NCBI GenBank assembly: GCA_009599575.1
Contig: VWND01000076.1
Coordinates: 434,001-498,000 of the forward strand
DNA: 64,000 bases
DNA from: Blumeriella jaapii
Lineage: Eukaryota; Ascomycota; Leotiomycetes; Helotiales; Drepanopezizaceae
Direction: 5' to 3'
Shown here: piece after piece, positions 44,843 through 55,353 of the stretch
Numbering within the stretch: position 1 is the first letter of the stretch
Layout: each line of letters starts with the position of its first letter
Program-made: the position numbers and the translations under genes
Notes under the pieces: model-generated
Seen by the model: only the letters and a program-made list of their open reading frames with translations
What the model was told of the DNA's origin: nothing
The model's database searches: none

Positions 44843-46865
44843 ATGAAGGTCGGTTCTCTTGCCGTGGCTACGGCCATGGTCATCGGCGTGTCTGCTGGTA
44901 AACGCAACGCTGCTCGACACCATGCGCACGCCAATCTCCACGAGAGAGGTGTCTATCCAACTGCGGCTGTCTACCCGACTGCCCCAGCTGCCGAGGAGCC
45001 TCAGGAGAGCTGTGGATGCACAACCATCTACACCTTCTTCACTGGAGAAGGAACCCGTAAGTTTACCATCAGTCCTGGAAATGCAAAGTGACGTGCTCAC
45101 ACTCTGCTCCAGTCTACAACCCCCCCGTTCCCACTGTCTACGTTGCCAACACAACATCCACCACGGCTGCTATCCCTACTACGACAGTCTACCCAACCCC
45201 TTTGGTCTCAACCCATGTGGTCCCATCCCCTGTGGTTCCAACTCCTCTGGCTACAATCTGCCCAACCCCCGGTGTTTACACCATCCCAGCCACGACCGTC
45301 ACCCTGACGAACACCACTACTGTCTGTGGCGCTACTTCGACCTACGTCCCTGTTGGCACGCATACCGCCGGAGGTGTTACAACAGTGGTCAAGAATGCTA
45401 CCACGGTTGTCTGCCCATGTACGTTTTTTTTTCTCTTCTCCTTCTAACTTGGGCTTCCTTGAAAGATCAATGTTCTCGCAGCTTGGCAGCGAAAGATCGA
45501 AACATGGTGGTTTCTGAGTTCGAGAATGTCGAATCTATTTCCTAACTTGCTTGCAAATTGGATACTGACTTTTTCTGCGCAGATGCCGCTATCAAAACCA
45601 ACGAGGGTGTTGTTACCAGCACGATCCTGACCACCACCTACGTCTGCCCGGCAGCCGGAACCTACACCATCGCCCCACTGACAACAACTGTAACCAAGCC
45701 AGTCAACTGGGTCTACCCAACCCCCGCTACTTATGTTCCGGGCATTTACACCCAGCCAGAGATCGTGACCACCATCACGGAGACGGACTACGTCGTTATC
45801 TGCCCTTACACCTCCCCAGCTCCAGCCCCAACGTCAGCCTATGTTGCGCCTCCGGTTGTGAAGCCTGTACACTCCACGGCCCCGGCTGTTGAGACATCTG
45901 TCGCTCCTCTAGTTGTGAAGCCTGCACCATCCAAGGTTCCAGTTGTCGAGTCATATGTTGCTCCCTCAGCTGCACCTTCCACGACCTCAGTTGTCGAATC
46001 CTACAAGCCAGCTACCTCGGCACCGGCCAAGCCAAGCAGCTCTCCGTCCTCCCCTTCTAACCAGGGTGAACTTGGAAGCTCCGGAAATAAATGGGCCATG
46101 ACTTACACCCCATACTCGGATGATGGTCAGTGCAAGGATGCCGGCGCTGTCCTCAGTGACATTGCTATCATTGCCAAGGCAGGCTTTACCGCTGTTCGTG
46201 TCTACGGCTCTGACTGCTCCGGGCTCGAGAACATTGGAGCCGCTTGCGAGACCCACGGACTGAAGATGATCCTCGGTCTCTTCATCAGCAGCACCGGAAT
46301 CGCCGGCGCGAAGGAGCAACTCAGCACGATTGTCTCATGGGGAAAGTGGGACCTTGTTGAAGTTTTCGTCATCGGTAACGAAGCTCTCATGAACAATTAC
46401 TGCACTGGTCCCGAACTTGCAGCGTTCATCCTGAGCTGCAAGACCGCCATGGCTGCTGGAGGATACAATGGTCTGGTCACTACCACCGAGACCCTCGACC
46501 AGTGGCAAAAGCATGCCGACGTTCTGTGCCCGGTTGTCGATGTTGTCGGCTGCAACATCCACCCTTTTTTCAACGCCGAGGTTGATGCCGAGTCCGCAGG
46601 AGACTTCGTTGCTTCTCAACTCAAGATCGTCGATCAGCTCTGCCCCGGCAAGTACGGAGTCAATCTCGAGACCGGATGGCCATCATCAGGAACCTGCAAC
46701 GGTAAGGCCTGCCCAGGTTCGGCCGAGCAGGCAACTGCCATCAAGAAAATCTCTGCTGCCGCCGGTGGAAAGTCTGTCATGTTCTCCTATGGCAACGACT
46801 ACTGGAAGAAGCCCGGACCTTATGACTGCGAGCAAAGCTGGGGATCTATCCAGTACTTCCAGTAG
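44843..46865 (+). CDS. Secreted GH17 glucan endo-1,3-beta-glucosidase with Ser/Thr/Pro front
   Basis: Cell-wall beta-1,3-glucan hydrolase or transferase. Model: join(44843..45056, 45113..45418, 45583..46865), 600 residues. Seen: signal peptide MKVGSLAVATAMVIGVSAG; a basic/His-rich linker; Cys-containing modules CGCTTIYTFF, ICPTPGVYTIPATTVT and VCPAAGTYTIAPLTTTVT, which are repeats of one another; a Pro/Ser/Thr/Val-rich stalk (about 260-335); then the GH17 barrel starting KWAMTYTPYSDDGQCK, with VRVYGSDCSGLEN, the acid/base Glu in VFVIGNEALMN and the nucleophile Glu in GVNLETGWPSSG, ending at the aromatic GSIQYFQ. There is no hydrophobic GPI-type tail, so it is probably secreted or wall-bound by other means. 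Both introns are phase 1 and lie between the Cys modules. Confidence 0.92.
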
Positions 46866-47797
46866 ATATGAAGCTGGGAGTCGAAGATGTACAAGTTTTC
46901 GGGACTAGTTATGTCTTCCTGGACGGGAGGGGCTTGTGGATATGAGTGGAAGGAATCGAATTGTGACAGCTGTGGGCGATCTTAAGGTTGGTCTTGCAAT
47001 CGTGTTTCGCAGACGGTGTCAAATATCCAAACCAAATCAACGAGCACACTTGGTGATGCGGAATATTTCCAAGTCATGTGTAAGTGTATGTGTTTATTTG
47101 AAGCTCAGGGAATGCAAAGCGCGCTTTTTCTGGTGTGGGTGATTAGGAAAGATAGGTCACCTTTTCGGCTTTTGACGGGGAACGGGCTTCTGGTGTACAT
47201 ACTTCGTAACTTTTAATGTTTACTCCGCGTTTTGTTTGCTCGATCGTATATATCACCTTGCCATCTGTCTCTAAATCGTGCGTGCGGCTGTTCTCCACTC
47301 GCCCCTCCCCCTCCTCCCTTTGCGCCCCAACCCGAATCTTAAACTCCATCTCAAAGCCCGGGACTCTAGGTTGACAGGGAATGCTGCCCTGCCTGTCACT
47401 CCCAGTGGCTCACACTACACAGGTAGGTATGGAACACAAACATGCGCGGGGATGTAGAGCGAGCGAGTTGTACTCCGAAACAGATGGCACGCCATTTCAG
47501 TGCGTGAATGAATAAATCATCTTTTTGATGAGAGGAGCCTACAAGAGGAAGAAATGGAGAGGGGATTCTGGCGGGGCGAATGGTGCCCATCGTGAGATGC
47601 ATGCGTGGTTTGCTGCTGTTTGTTGTTGTTGTTGTTGTTGTTTCAAGGGTTTGAAAGGCACTTACTTGGTGAAAGAAAAGGGGATTGACAATGTTCGGTA
47701 CATGTACTGTGTACAGTAGGAACAGGATTGATTGTGGTGGCAGAAAGCTGGTCTTGTTCCGTGGCGTGGATATCGCGTTCTACGTTGGAATACACTT

Positions 47798-47887
47798 GCT
47801 TGTTTGCTTGTTTGCTTGTTTGCTTGTTTGCTTGTTTGCTTGTTTGCTTGTTTGCTTGTTTGCTTGTTTGCTTGTTTGCTTGTTTGC
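47798..47887 (+). repeat. 8-bp minisatellite (TTGCTTGT)n
   Basis: About eleven uninterrupted copies of TTGCTTGT, read directly. Confidence 0.93.
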
Positions 47888-48593
47888 TATTAGGCGGGTC
47901 TAGGGTGGGGTGAGTGGAGTGGAGTGGAGTGGAGTGGAGTGGAGGGGAGGGAGGGGGAAGGACGTAAGCGAAAAAAAAAATTACAGTTCGGGTACACCCG
48001 CACGTCCTAATCGAGTAAGTACCTCCTACCCATTGGACTTACGGACGAGGACGAGGAAGGGTGAGCGAGACTGGGTAGGGACGGGGAAGCAGATATCGTG
48101 AGGCCCCCCTCCTCGAGAGGAAGAGGGGAAGGGTGGCAATGAAGGTCTGTGTGGAGAGAGACGAGAAAAAGAGTCGGTGGGTGAGTTAGGTGGATAGGGG
48201 AGTAAGCGAGCATCCGTGACGTCTTTCCCGGAACAGAAGCAGCTCGGAGAAGACGAAAAAAAGACACAAACGAGGATCTCGATGCCACACACTCGCTTGT
48301 CGTTTCCCCACCTCGACGGTGAAGAAGACCTATTTGTTTCTCGCACGGCTGAGTGTCAAAAGGGCTTTCTCATTTCTCGTAGCGCGGGGAGAATTGTCAT
48401 GCTTGTTCGGGTACAGGTGTGTGTGTGTGTATTTGTTTCTCTGCCCAGAGCCTTCAGGGTGGGAGGAAAGCGTAAGATAAGAGTGTCCGGACGACTTGAC
48501 CTCGCTTGGATTAGCAGATACTCAACCCATGCTCGATCCAGCGGGACGCTATGGAGCAGTCATTTCTTGTGTAAAAAAACCGTACTGCCTTGA

Positions 48594-48652
<59 letters not shown>
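48594..48652 (+). repeat. (TAG)19 microsatellite flanked by a 13-bp direct repeat
   Basis: About 19 copies of TAG. The sequence TACTGCCTTGATA occurs on both sides (48583-48595 and 48660-48672), so the tract sits between perfect 13-bp direct repeats. Confidence 0.92.
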
Positions 48653-49412
48653 TTGATAATACTGCCTTGATACCTGCAAGATACGAGGTAGGTGCTTCTC
48701 AGAACGAGAGGGGGGGTCGAAAGACGTGACATGACACGATGGTGGATCGACGACCATCCATCAACCGACAATCTCTATGCCCCGTAGCCAGATCTTCAGA
48801 CAACAAGTAGTGGTAGACAGACACACACTGCGCAGGACTGCTGAACAGCCAATGCCACGGCACTGCTTTCTGCCTCGAAAGTTACTGTTCCTGTCCCGAA
48901 CAGTTGACTTCTCCCTCGTGCAGAAGTCAAGCATTTATGAATTCGGGGAGGAAGGGGGGGGGGAGGAGGGGTAAAGACGTGGTTGATCGATCAGCTTCAG
49001 GGGATACATGTACAGATATCAAGATCGACGAGTTCGGAAGGAGAAGATGTGACGTCCTACCTGGGCTCAAGTCCATTCCATGGGCTTGGATGATGGATAT
49101 AAAACACACAGTACGGATTCGCTCGAGCACATGATCCCTGATGCTAATAACTCAGGAGATCGTAGATACTCCCAAGAGAAACAGACCCAGCCCGAAACCT
49201 TCCCAGCGCCCACCTGCCAAACAGAGATAGATACGTCCGACACCAGCGCGAACCAGACCAACAGATAGACCAGATCAACAGATAAACCAGACCAGACGAG
49301 ACCAGACCAGATCCGACTGGAAACCCACAGCCCAACACGTCGGAAAAACCAAAGGACGCGCCCTCCCGAATCCTCCTCCTCCTCCTCCTCTTCCCACGCC
49401 AGCCAAACCCAG

Positions 49413-49796
49413 CTAATACAACCTCGCATCCCGTCTCCTCCTCGGAACCTGGACAAATACATCGCTCATGTCCTCCTCGACAGGCACCAGACGCGCCACG
49501 GGCGGATCCATGGGCGGCAAGCTGCCCCCGCTCCCGTCCTCCTCCCGTCGCAGGACCATCTCGCGCATGATCAGCATGGCGAGGTCCGGGTTCGCGGCGA
49601 AGAAGCGCTGCGTCTCGCGGGGGAAGCGCTGCCATTTCCGTGGATCGATGAGCTCTCGCGGCTTCACCTCCTCTCGGACGGAGTCCAGCACGACGACGTC
49701 CGGGGCCGTCGTGCTCGGCGCGCGCATCACCGCGTCGAGCGACGACTCGGCGCCAGCGAAGACCGAGGACATCCGCGGGGACACACTCTGCGCCAT
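49413..49796 (-). CDS. Small unrecognised fungal protein
   Basis: Single-exon frame of 127 residues from an ATG at 49794-49796 (MAQSVSPRMSSVFAGAES). Family not recognised. Seen: VVVLDSVREEVKPRELIDPR, then KWQRFPRETQRFFAANPDLA and MLIMREMVLRREEDG, which read like an ordered helical segment; a Pro-rich stretch; and a basic end VPRRRRDARLY. Third positions are GC-rich, as in neighbouring genes. The frame stays open upstream of this start to about 50291 with less protein-like content. The adjacent left side contains CTC and CCAGA repeats. It could be a genuine small gene or a chance frame. Confidence 0.45.
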   Translation of the reverse strand: MAQSVSPRMSSVFAGAESSLDAVMRAPSTTAPDVVVLDSVREEVKPRELIDPRKWQRFPRETQRFFAANPDLAMLIMREMVLRREEDGSGGSLPPMDPPVARLVPVEEDMSDVFVQVPRRRRDARLY

Positions 49797-50484
49797 CGCA
49801 GCACACACTCTCTCTCGGGGAATGCAACAACTCAAGGAGGACCACTCACTGATCCGGCAGAAAGCGAAGGGTTCCGCAACTCGACGGAGACAGGTTGCCA
49901 GAGAAGAAATAGACAGAGGTTGAATACCGATCACGGGCAGGCGCGCAACGAGGACCAGGCATCCCGCCGTACCACCATCACACTTGGCTTTCCTCGCCGA
50001 GTGCAGGCTGGGCTGCCGATGGATGTGCCCGTGGTGAGAGCCTGACGGATGTTGATTCGATGTCAAGCCTCGCTTCATTGCTTCTGCATGCGGGCAAGTA
50101 ACGGTTTTTTGGATTTTGGCCGAGTGCTTGCAGGACGGAGCCAAGCCTCTCCTCACGAAAAGCCGTTGAATCTTGACAGAGCAAGCGCATCCGTTTTCTA
50201 GCTGACAGGGGAAACCGTTCACAGGATGAGAGTAACTTGAGGACAATGGATGCTTGTAGAAATGGTATATTGTGGCGCACTGCCTGGTCATCGACTAGAT
50301 AATAAAGTTTGTACATGAGAAATGGTTTCCGATGAAAAGGACTGGTATGTTCGGCATCGAACACAGATATGTACTACCGCCTCGGACAGGCTGGTCCGCT
50401 CCCTTGCATGCCCCCAAAAACGCTAATGCAAAAAGATTCAATGACAAGGAGATCCGTTAAGTGTGGTCCGGGGTCGTACCCGGC
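49797..50484. other. Interval between the small gene and the FLC-like gene
   Basis: About 690 bases. Presumed promoter of the small gene and 3' UTR of the FLC-like gene; nothing else recognised. Confidence 0.45.
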
Positions 50485-52803
50485 CTAGCGAGCAGTGTCT
50501 CGGTTTGCACCGTACCCATCGGTGTGCGTGCGTGGGGGGCTTCCATCCACTCCTCCTAAGGGTGCTGCTCCTTGGACTAAGTTCTGGTGGTCTTCTCGGG
50601 TCGTGGAGAAGAAAGATTGCGGCTGGGTGGGGGTGAAAGGCCGTCCGAGCTGCGGCGCGGCTGATCGTTGTGATGAAGGGGTAAATGGTCGCATGGGCGT
50701 TGCGCCAGCATAGGGGTTGGCAGGCTCGTTCATGAAGCTCTCGTTGCTACGCTTGCGGTCTCGTTCGTAGACCGTGTTCACCGGAACCTTGACCGGGTCC
50801 ATCAAGAGGGAATTCCGGGCATCGAGGGGGGTGATGTTGTCGAAGTCGCGGTGGAGTTTTTCTGGGCTACGTTAGTCCAAGGGCAGCGGAACACAGATGA
50901 GGAGAACGTACCAGCTTCCTTGCGTCTCTTGCGGTGGGGGTTCTCTTTGCAGCAAATGATGATGGCGTTGACGACGATGAGAATAGCCAGCAGAGCACTG
51001 AGACCGGACTGCACGGCAATCAAAACAACACCGGTGATCGTCTGAGTAGTCTCGGAGATGCCCAGCTCTTCGACGAAAACGAGAATGCAGAGAACAGAGA
51101 GCGCTCGTACGACCTGGATGATGATGTTGATGACATTTCCGGAGCGTCGTTCGAAAGGGCGGTTCCAGAGGAGCAGAGCAAGCATCAATGCCTCGATCGT
51201 CAGCTGGGCAATGGCCTGACCGAAGCCATGGCCATCAGCAGCGGCCAAGGCGCAGCCCTTGGCAAACATGTAGACTATGAGCGGCACGAAAACCCACCAG
51301 TAGTCCTTCTTGTAGTTATCATAGAAGATACTGTACTTGAGCCAGAAACTCTTGTTGTCATAAAGGCCAGAGGTATCTCCTTCCATCTTCTTGAGCTTCT
51401 TGGCCGTAGACCAAATCTTGTACGTGAAGAAGAGAAGGATGCCGGTGAAGAGGGTCAGGGTGACAGCAGCGAGGGTTTTGGCAGCCCAGGAATCTCCATT
51501 CGTAAACTGGTAAACACAGTACAGAACCCATATGCCGTACGCGACGAGAATCAACTGCACGATGGCTCGCGCCATCGTTCCCCAGTAGTGTTTTCGGAAA
51601 CCAGTCAAGCTCTTAGGGAACGAGCCGAACAGGGCCCAGACTTCCAGGATGAGCTTGAAAAAAAGAATGCTCACCGCAATGAAGGCTATCACACAGGCTG
51701 CAATGAGGAGCACTGTCATGAACGTGTTTGCCGAGGGGATGGAGAGCTCGGTCACATAGGCCTTGATACCGCTGACAGTCTTCGTCATGGTCTTTTCGAC
51801 GTGTGATGAGTCGGTGGACGAGGATGCATTGCCGACATGGGTCTCCAGAGAATCTCTGGCCCGCAGGAGCCCGTCCGCCAAGAATCCGGCTGCTCTTTTG
51901 GAAACAGATGATGATGATCCATCCCCATACACCACGGTGGTTTTCTTGAGGTAGGCCACGCTCTCGACGGTTAAGTTGCCACCGGTAGCGTTGCGGAAGC
52001 TATCGATCGACGTTTGCACCGCCGTCCACGAAACGAGACCACCACTGAACGCGAAGTTTTTCGCGAAATTTCTGTAGACCGGCGGAAGCTTTGCGGACAT
52101 CATGCCGTTCATGGCGAATCCTTGGAAAACGGTGATGACGTCCGTAAAGGAAGGGCTCATTGTCCCCGCTCCAGCAACGCTCCCTCCGCCGGCAGCAGCG
52201 CCGATGGCCGACACGCTCGTGAGAAGCAAAGCAGCGCCAGCAACACCGGCCGCGACGTACGAGACCGCAGCAACGGCGGCCGTCTTCCCATTGTCCACCT
52301 GCGATGTGACGCAAGCCACTTCTTCCCCGGTGTCGAGAGCTTTCAGCTCCATCGTGGCCTGGGCCGCAATATCGGGTATGCTGAACGCGATGGAGGGGAT
52401 CATCGAAGCGTAGTGGTCTGGAATGGACTGGGTCCCGGTCGCTGAGAACACGCCCGAGGGCACCGGGCACAGCTGCTCGACGTATGTATCTTGGGCGCAT
52501 GGATTGAATTTGTTTTCGTAGACCGAGTTGCCGTATGCCACGACGTTCAAGGTCGCGGTCCTGGTGGAGTCAGTCTCTGTGCCCCGTGGCGAGTGCAGCA
52601 ACCTACACATTCATCGTCTTCAAGGAGGTACCGGCCACATTGAAGGTGATGGATTTCGCATCGTTGTCGTACTCCATCGAAAGGTGATTAACCGTGATAC
52701 TCGCCCCGTCCAGACAATCGCTGAACGACGAGGTCTTTAACGTTTGGGCGAGACCTCTGCCAGAAAGGGCTCCGAGCAACAGAAAGGAAACCGTTGACGA
52801 CAT
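50485..52803 (-). CDS. FLC/TRP-like membrane protein with ML-like N-terminal domain
   Basis: Member of the fungal TRP-like/Pkd2/flavin-carrier (FLC) family, which acts in ER and plasma membranes in wall integrity, Ca2+ and possibly haem or FAD transport. Model: complement(join(50485..50861, 50912..52560, 52607..52803)), 740 residues. Seen: signal peptide MSSTVSFLLLGALSGRGLAQ; an ML-like lumenal domain (about 20-170) with paired Cys (SFSDCLDG, NPCAQDTYVEQLCPVP, VACVTSQVDNGKT); a Gly/Ala-rich membrane segment; a second lumenal loop; then about eight membrane segments with KSLTGFRKHYWGTMARAI, KYSIFYDNYKKDYWWVF and LLLWNRPFERRSGNVINI; and a cytosolic tail with KLHRDFDNITPLDARNS and Pro/Ser-rich end. 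An in-frame ATG at 52821 would add MLRPAS. All phases agree. Confidence 0.92.
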
Positions 52804-52821
52804 GGAAGCAGGCCGTAACAT

Positions 52822-55353
52822 GTTGTCGAACGCGAGCGAGCCGCTCCCCGATCTCACTCTACCCTCTTATTAAATATGTTCGTTCGATCCTCCGACCCGC
52901 ATGGAAGGCTATGTCCGCGCTGAAGGATGGCGCCCGTCTGCGCCGATGTCACAGCGAATGCTTCGACCGCCCGAGGTCGTGGGATGAGAAAGGGTAGGCA
53001 CCGATTGTTTGTGGTCCTGTCCTGTCCTGTGCTGTACCGTACTGTACTGGGAAACCCACCAAACAGGCCCAGGTTTCCACACTCCAAGACCAGAAATCGA
53101 AAAGAAGGTTCACGAAGATGGAGCAGTGGAAGGTCGGGCAGGCACAGAAAAAATGGGTGTTCTTCGCCGAGTGCCACGATGCTCAGGTCGTTGTGTGCTG
53201 TGCAGGACTGGAGTGGAGTGGAGTGGACCGGACTGTGTTATATCGTAAGGGACCACGAGCGAGTGGATGGTCGAGTGTTTGGTGATGAGGATGGAAAGAA
53301 GGGGGGAGACGAGACAACGATAGGGCCAGTCAAGTCCAAACAAACAACACACGAACCTGTCAAAGGCCCGGGGGTTTGGGTCTAGATATCAGGGGTTCTA
53401 TGTACTGTATGTACCGTACAGGACACACAGGACATATGTGCAGTGCAGTACTGTACATACAGTACATACAGTACATACTGTACATACACACATACATACA
53501 GTACAGGACAGTATTGAACTGTACTGTAAGTAAGTTGCGTCTACTGTGGACCGGGGCGAGGTAGCGGCTCGCTGGGCCTCCACCACGGCCCACACGAAAC
53601 AAGCCGGGCTGAGCGCCAGCGGGAGACGGGAAGGGATGGGACTGGACAGGAGGATGGATGCACAGGACTGTACGTGTATCTGTGTATCTGTGTATACTGT
53701 ATGTACAGTACTGTATGTGTGTAGTACTGTACAGTATGTATGTACTATACGGCACAGTACAGTACTGTACATACTCTGTGCTCGCCACTCAGCCTCAGCT
53801 CAGCCAGAGCAGCGACTCAAGTCCAAACCCGCGCCCGCGCCCGCGCCAGCTCGAGGCCGACCTCAGCCCCATCCCCCTGGGTGGGAAGTCTAAAGACTGG
53901 AGTCCCGAAGTCTGTTGCTCTTTTTAGGCGCGCTCCGTCTGCAGGCGAAGGAAGAGATGGGATCAGCCCAGCCGATGCGGTGATGGGACGGTACACAGGA
54001 CGGTCCACAGGACGGTACACAGGACAGTACTGTACAGTACTGACTGTACTTACACCTGATCTGGGGAGGAGCCCCAGACCAAGTGAGCAAGCAGCCGGTG
54101 AAGGGGTCTGATGCCGTCTTCGGGCCTGGGACCAGGGATACACCACAACAATCCCAACAACAACAACAACAACCACTCCGTGCTCTAAGCGAGCCTGGAC
54201 GGGACTGTGTACTGTGTAAAGCCCCGATTCTAGAAGCACAGAAGCTGCTTCATCCTGGCATCGTCGCAATGCATGACGCTTCATACTTTATTGACTCTTG
54301 AATCTTGATGCGTTGCCCAGGCTTAGAATAAAGGTTGATGATATGGTTGGTACACTGTATGTGTACTGTATGTGTACATGTGTACTGTACAGTCCATACA
54401 CCCTGCTCGCTTCAAGGTTCGTCTTGAGAGCGTACACATACACAACAGTACTGTACAGCACTGTCCAAACCCAAATTGGTCAAGGCTCCTCGGCCCCGGT
54501 ACGCACAGCATCGCCGACGACGATCTGAAAGCGGCTATCAGCTCAGCTCCGTCCGTAGATGTGCTCGTATACCCGGGATGCCTTACCTACAGTACATAGT
54601 ACATACACACAGTACGGCCAGCCCACTTGCCCCTGATGATGCCGTGGCCGCCACACCCGTTTCGAGTTGAGAAGCCTCGAGCACGAACGAACGCACTTCA
54701 TGCTTTGATGATCCCCGTGGAAAAGGAGATGACAGGTCCTTCGCACGAAATGCTTGCGCGAACGACGGGAAGCTTCAGGCTCATCTCTGCTTGTTTTGTT
54801 CCAATTTCCCGACTGATGGGAGAGACAGGCCTCGCCGCATGGCGCCTTGACTTTTGCAGCCCTTGGCCCAGGTCACCTTGAACATGATAAGCATCCGCCT
54901 CTGCTCGAATGATGCCGCTGCGTATGATGTCACATGGCGATATCGTGACTGCGTGGCGAAACAGGACCGGAGATGCTGTAGATGCCGTAGATGCCGTGGA
55001 TACCGTAGATACAGTACATGTGTACTGTACATACAGTACACTGTCCTGCATGTTCGTGGCCCGTTTGGCTAACCAACCATCTCACGTGACCTCCCCATTT
55101 GCAGCTGTTGTTCTGCTGTCCGTCCTGCCACCGAGACTACACGTGACACCTCCAGTCCAGTCCAGTTCGGTCGTGCCTACCCGTCTTCTCGTCTTCTCGG
55201 AGCGGAATATTTAACATCCCGATCTTACTTACACTGTACAGAGTACTCTACTGTACTCTACTACTCTACTCTACTCTACTCTACTGACTCTACCACACCA
55301 CACCACACCACACCACTCGGCCAACTCGAGCATGCGCTCCGACAACCCTCAAC
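52822..55353. other. GTAC-repeat-rich intergenic region
   Basis: About 2.5 kb without a supported gene. Dense TACAGTAC/TACTGTAC palindromic sequence lies at about 53395-53530, 53690-53775, 53990-54050, 54345-54400, 54440-54465, 54585-54620 and 55005-55045, and a CTACT run at 55243-55285 precedes the ABC transporter gene. Many short open frames here come from the repeats. Confidence 0.6.
53395..53775. repeat. Cluster of GTAC palindromic repeats
   Basis: Several dozen copies of tetramer GTAC in the contexts TACAGTAC, TACTGTAC and ACATACAGTACAT, in two blocks (53395-53530 and 53680-53775). The units are self-complementary, so either strand can fold into hairpins. Read directly. Confidence 0.85.

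Larger units (their letters stand above)
46866..49412. other. Gene-poor interval with microsatellites
   Basis: About 2.5 kb with no supported gene. It contains an 8-base repeat (47798-47887), GTGGA repeats (47908-47945), and a (TAG)n run (48594-48652) flanked by a 13-bp direct repeat. Open frames across these tracts are products of the repeats. Confidence 0.55.

Noticed and set aside
47685..47913. Frames encoding LLVCLFAC repeats
   Set aside because: Purely the translation of the TTGCTTGT array.
48511..48771. Frames with poly-Ser, poly-Thr or poly-Tyr
   Set aside because: Translation of the (TAG)n microsatellite in different phases and strands.
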